Below are positions 61,027 through 64,000 of a stretch of 64,000 nucleotides of DNA, piece by piece (position 1 is the first letter of the stretch; each line of letters begins with the position of its first letter). This stretch comes from JBBDJB01 sp040880125 (GTDB lineage Bacteria > Planctomycetota > Planctomycetia > Pirellulales > JBBDJB01). The position numbers were made by a program, and so were the translations under genes. The stretch is from positions 4,206 through 68,205 of the forward strand of contig JBBDJB010000053.1 in assembly GCA_040880125.1 (NCBI GenBank), given 5' to 3'. A model generated the notes under the pieces. The model was not told the DNA's origin and did not search any database. It saw nothing but the letters and a program-made list of their open reading frames with translations.

Positions 61027-63330
61027 TGATGCTGGAGAGCAGTGTTGAGTTCGTGAGTTGAAAGCTGCCCGTCAAGTTGCTCAGGTTGATGCCGACTCGC
61101 AGCCTGCCGGCGGCGTCGGCGGTCACGGTCAACTCACTGCTGGTGCTAATCTCGGCGAGCGAACCGAGGCTCGCGCCGAATGCCAGAGGTATCGCTCCCG
61201 TTTCCAGCGACTTATCGAACGCCACCGTAAACGTGAGCAGATTCGTGGCCGCGTCATAGCTGGGGTTCAGAGGGCCGGGAAGACGCTGCGCGAGGAGGTC
61301 GAAAAACTCGTCGAGACTGCGATAGCCCAACGCGTCGGCGATTTGATCCTTCGCAAAGCCGACCAGCGAATTCCCGGTGGAGACGGCCAAGCCCTTGATC
61401 TCGTCCGTCTTGGCGAAGATGGTCAGCGCGCCTTGCCGGATACCCACGTCCAGCGCATTGGGTAGTCCGGCGTTTTGCAGCGAGAAGGCGAGCGCCGCGC
61501 GGACGTCGTCCGCCAGGTCTTCCAGGTCCGTGTTGTCCTGGGTCTGACTCGCCAGCAACGTGAAGTTCAGATCGATCGAGTCGTTGACACTCAGCGACAG
61601 GCTGACGTCCTCCGTCAGTCGGCCGTCGACCGATGCGAGACCTTCGGCGACCAGGCGTGGATTGTCGAGCACCGTTACTACGGTGTCAAAGAACGCCGTG
61701 CCCAGGTCGATCACGTCGCCCAGCGTCTTGCCTGTCAGCGGCAGGTCGGTCGCGAAGACGGAAGAACCACGCAGCTCGTCCAGCCACTGCTGCAACTGCT
61801 CGAGGACGCGCAGCAGGGCGAGCTCCGTGAGGTTGTCAAAATTGAGGAACTCATCCAGGCCTTGGATATCAATGGCCGAAGGTAGGCCAGTCAGATCCGC
61901 AAGACTGGTGACGTGGCCGGGGCCGCTACCGTCGAGCGATACCTGGATCGTGCCGAGCGCCCCGGCCAGTGCCCCAGTCGGCTTTAACTCCAGGCCGTCG
62001 ATGTCGAACCGGGCGTCGATCCCAATATCGAGTACGTCGGTCAGGGACGAGGCCAGATCGGTCAGCGTGATGCGGCCGTCGTCGGCGACCGGTTCATCGA
62101 GATCGACCGCGATCGAGCCGATAATCTTGATCCCGTCATTAATGGGCAAAACCCGTTCCTGCAGTGTCAGTTCCAGTGGCCCCAGCGAAGCGTGCACGAC
62201 GGGGTTATCCAGATGGGCCGTGATATCGAGCTTCACCTCCGGCGCGTCGTTATCCACGATGAACACACGCTCGGCGGGCGAGATGCCCGGCGCGGTGCGT
62301 ATGCCGAGCGTGATATTGAACTGCGGGTCGATCACGAACTGAAACATGCCGGCGGCGTTCAACTCCATCCCCGGGATCTGGCCGCTCAGATCGAGCTGCT
62401 GCTGAAACGTCCACGGCTGAATGTCCAACGGTAGGTTCAATGTCACGACGCGATTCACGCCCGTGCCGGTGGCGTTCAGGTTGAACTGGCTAAGATCGAC
62501 GTCGATTCGCAGTGCGATCTCCGCCAGCAGATCCTGAATCGTGCCGACGCTCACCAGTGTGCTGGCCGATTCGCCGATTAGACCGGCAAGCTGATCGCCC
62601 AGGCCGCCGCCGCGGGCGATCTCGATTGTCGGATCGTTGCGGTCAGGCTCCTGCATCAATCCGGCCGCAATACGCACCGTCAGCAGCGCATCCCCCACGC
62701 TGGCGACCTGGCCCTCGATCGTTCCGCCGTCGGCGGCGCGCAGCTTCACAAGGTCGCCTTGCGACACACCCTCGGTCAGCAGATTGATTCCGCTTACGGT
62801 AACCTGCACAACCGAGGTGCTGCCGTCGGGCATCAACTCGCCGACCGTAACGACAGACGAGGAGTTCAGCGTCAGCGGTTCTGGTACGCTCGACAGGATC
62901 TCGCCGATGCTCTTGCCGAGCAGCGGAATCTCCACCGCCAGCAGGTCCACGCCCGTGAACGATTGGAAAGTTAAAGTAATCTCGCGAATTCCGGCGACTA
63001 TCTCGGGAATGTCGGCGTTGAGAAACTCGACCAGCGCCTGGCCGGCCTCCGACGCCACCGTGATCTGTGCTTGGTTCGGCTGAGTCAGGTCAGCGAAGCG
63101 AACCTGCAGCGATGTGTCGACCAGGTCGAACAGCGGGCCAAGCCCTTCCACCAGCGGCTGGGCGCTCAAACTGACGTTGAGAACCATATCGTCGGCCGCC
63201 GGGTTGCCCATAACCGCGCCGGTGGCCATCGTCGTGGGATTATCCGCCAGTTCGTAGACCCGAACGACTCCGTCTTGATCGCCTACGAGCGGATCGGTAC
63301 CGGGGTCTTGGATGTCGATGTTGATCGCGA
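58350..63330 (-). repeat. Repeated module of unknown type (DPGT/ADGR element plus P-L-x-G element)
   Basis: Four copies show an acidic element such as DPGTGAADGRITFDEL, followed 117-128 residues later by a helix-P-strand element such as EIPLLGKSIGEIL. Approximate starts of the first/second elements are 63300/62930, 62095/61735, 60530/60185 and 58760/58395. A fifth P-L-x-G element (PVPLIGDQLAQ) is near 59310. I do not recognise the module. The first element resembles an EF-hand-like calcium loop. Confidence 0.7.
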
Positions 63331-63865
63331 CGATCGGATCGATTTCGAGCGAGGCGGCATCGAGAGTCACGCCGAGAAAGCCGACCTTACCCACGACGTC
63401 AACGTCGCCGTCAATCTCAAGGTTGCGAATTACAAATTCAGGCTCGGCGAAGGCGTCGGCATCGAAGTAGAATCCGCGAGCGTCGACGCCCAGGCGGAGC
63501 TTGGCCGTCACTTCGCCGGAGACGGTGATTTCGCCTTCCAAACGGACCGCTCCGCCCAGCACGTCGACGCCAAGCTCGGCGTCGCCTTGGAGCCGCCGCT
63601 GGATCTGCACGTCCAGAATCAGCCCGTTCGCGTCGTCTTGGACGATCGTCACGTCGCCCAGGGCGTCCAGCCGGCTTACCAGCTCGGCCGTATCGCTGAT
63701 CTCCGTCCCGATCGTGCCAAGGAACAGCGCATCGGGCCCGGTTTCGAACAACCTCCGCAGCACTTCACTGGTGGCGACGCCGACGGTGCGCTTGATCGCC
63801 TTTTCATCCGCGTCGGGATTTCCAATCGGGCGCCCATCCGGTTCGACCGTCAGTCCATTGAGCAC
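60854..63865 (-). CDS. Giant extracellular modular protein, N-terminal segment in the window
   Basis: This reading of about 1,000 codons is beta-rich with repeated V-D/V-T strand pairs and holds the first two copies of the DPGT/P-L-x-G module. Its sense ends near 60960, where TPTPTNDLQIT continues in the adjacent frame as FATVDINLASSFTTLG. The last about 35 codons to the stop at 60854 are off-frame. The GTG at 63865 is merely the first start codon: sense-like sequence (FFNWLLEHLADWSGALL) continues upstream to a TAA at 63971-63973. The true start and any signal peptide must therefore lie beyond another interruption or outside the window. Confidence 0.85.
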   Translation of the reverse strand: MLNGLTVEPDGRPIGNPDADEKAIKRTVGVATSEVLRRLFETGPDALFLGTIGTEISDTAELVSRLDALGDVTIVQDDANGLILDVQIQRRLQGDAELGVDVLGGAVRLEGEITVSGEVTAKLRLGVDARGFYFDADAFAEPEFVIRNLEIDGDVDVVGKVGFLGVTLDAASLEIDPIVAINIDIQDPGTDPLVGDQDGVVRVYELADNPTTMATGAVMGNPAADDMVLNVSLSAQPLVEGLGPLFDLVDTSLQVRFADLTQPNQAQITVASEAGQALVEFLNADIPEIVAGIREITLTFQSFTGVDLLAVEIPLLGKSIGEILSSVPEPLTLNSSSVVTVGELMPDGSTSVVQVTVSGINLLTEGVSQGDLVKLRAADGGTIEGQVASVGDALLTVRIAAGLMQEPDRNDPTIEIARGGGLGDQLAGLIGESASTLVSVGTIQDLLAEIALRIDVDLSQFNLNATGTGVNRVVTLNLPLDIQPWTFQQQLDLSGQIPGMELNAAGMFQFVIDPQFNITLGIRTAPGISPAERVFIVDNDAPEVKLDITAHLDNPVVHASLGPLELTLQERVLPINDGIKIIGSIAVDLDEPVADDGRITLTDLASSLTDVLDIGIDARFDIDGLELKPTGALAGALGTIQVSLDGSGPGHVTSLADLTGLPSAIDIQGLDEFLNFDNLTELALLRVLEQLQQWLDELRGSSVFATDLPLTGKTLGDVIDLGTAFFDTVVTVLDNPRLVAEGLASVDGRLTEDVSLSLSVNDSIDLNFTLLASQTQDNTDLEDLADDVRAALAFSLQNAGLPNALDVGIRQGALTIFAKTDEIKGLAVSTGNSLVGFAKDQIADALGYRSLDEFFDLLAQRLPGPLNPSYDAATNLLTFTVAFDKSLETGAIPLAFGASLGSLAEISTSSELTVTADAAGRLRVGINLSNLTGSFQLTNSTLLSSINGGEGVVITPDTPTPTNDLQITLRNGGHQPGLVFYNARPSAYGHHKCFGVSHRLGRS
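60955..60967 (-). other. Frameshift joining the N-terminal and central readings
   Basis: On the minus strand attacgcttcgcaacgg must be read with one base skipped (an extra C) to pass from LQIT to FATVDINLA. The two long open readings overlap here by about 170 bp, with protein-like sequence on only one side of the junction in each. Confidence 0.8.
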
Positions 63866-63970
63866 GTCCGCCCAGGATCGGCCGATCGCGGCGATCGGCT
63901 CGGCGAGGGAAGTGAGCAGCGCGCCGGACCAGTCGGCCAGATGCTCTAGCAGCCAGTTGAAAAAGTCGAT

Positions 63971-63973
63971 TTA
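63971..63973 (-). other. In-frame TAA upstream of the N-terminal reading
   Basis: Sense-like residues IDFFNWLLEHL follow the TAA directly without any ATG, GTG or TTG start until 63865. The stop therefore looks like a further break or the mark of a nearby frameshift rather than a gene boundary. Confidence 0.5.
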
Positions 63974-64000
63974 GGCGGCGAGCGCGGCGGTCGGCGCGGT

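Overview
The window looks like the chromosome of a planctomycete, probably of the Pirellula group. This is inferred from GC-rich DNA, two secreted sulfatases, a DUF1080 protein, a squalene (hpnCDE) operon, tetrahydromethanopterin/methanofuran-type C1 genes, an 'APEV'-type Ser/Thr kinase, and a giant extracellular protein with RTX, FG-GAP, LRR, PKD and dockerin-like modules. No phage, plasmid, IS transposase or CRISPR genes were seen.

Layout. 1-2.0 kb: 3' end of a GT1 glycosyltransferase and a DegT-type sugar aminotransferase. 2.2-8.9 kb, minus strand: GT2 glycosyltransferase, condensation-type acyltransferase, tandem universal stress protein, and a P-type cation ATPase carrying a tandem repeat. 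9.1-16.6 kb: diadenylate cyclase-like protein, NAD(P)HX epimerase, 2-hydroxyacid dehydrogenase, kinase, secreted coiled-coil protein and tRNA-dihydrouridine synthase. 16.8-19.0 kb, minus: AGCS sodium:amino-acid symporter with a universal stress protein. 19.2-26.2 kb: Fe-S assembly locus sufR-nuoB-sufC-sufB-(two small unknown genes)-sufD-Rieske-sufT. 26.3-29.0 kb: three coupled genes matching methanofuran-biosynthesis families (MfnD, MfnF, MfnE). 29.2-30.3 kb, minus: thiS-thiG. 30.4-37.6 kb: VOC protein, two sulfatases, PAP2 phosphatase, DUF1080 protein, CBS-pair protein. 37.7-39.7 kb, minus: enolase-superfamily protein lacking canonical catalytic residues, and ispH. 39.9-43.2 kb: translationally coupled hpnC-hpnD-hpnE. 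43.3-43.6 kb: tRNA-Gln(CTG) and tRNA-Arg(CCG). 43.9-64 kb, minus: one approximately 20-kb giant gene running off the window edge.

How the genes fit together. IspH supplies isoprenoid precursors and the divergent hpnCDE operon converts farnesyl diphosphate to squalene. The suf locus makes Fe-S clusters and carries clients (NuoB, Rieske protein). IspH also needs a cluster. SufR probably regulates the locus through a site overlapping its own promoter. The sulfatases, DUF1080 protein and giant protein fit an organism that binds and degrades sulfated polysaccharides.

Most unusual points. (1) Intergenic DNA is built from a few hairpin families arranged in modules. One of them sits in all four convergent gene gaps larger than 150 bp and shows compensatory base changes. 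(2) A five-hairpin element with a closing stem lies inside the suf locus. (3) The giant gene is interrupted by a frameshift near 60.96 kb, a frameshift near 46.475 kb, a CAG-to-TAG stop at 46.28 kb and a probable further break at 63.97 kb, whereas no other gene is visibly broken. (4) Its N-terminal third contains at least four copies of a repeated module that I do not recognise.
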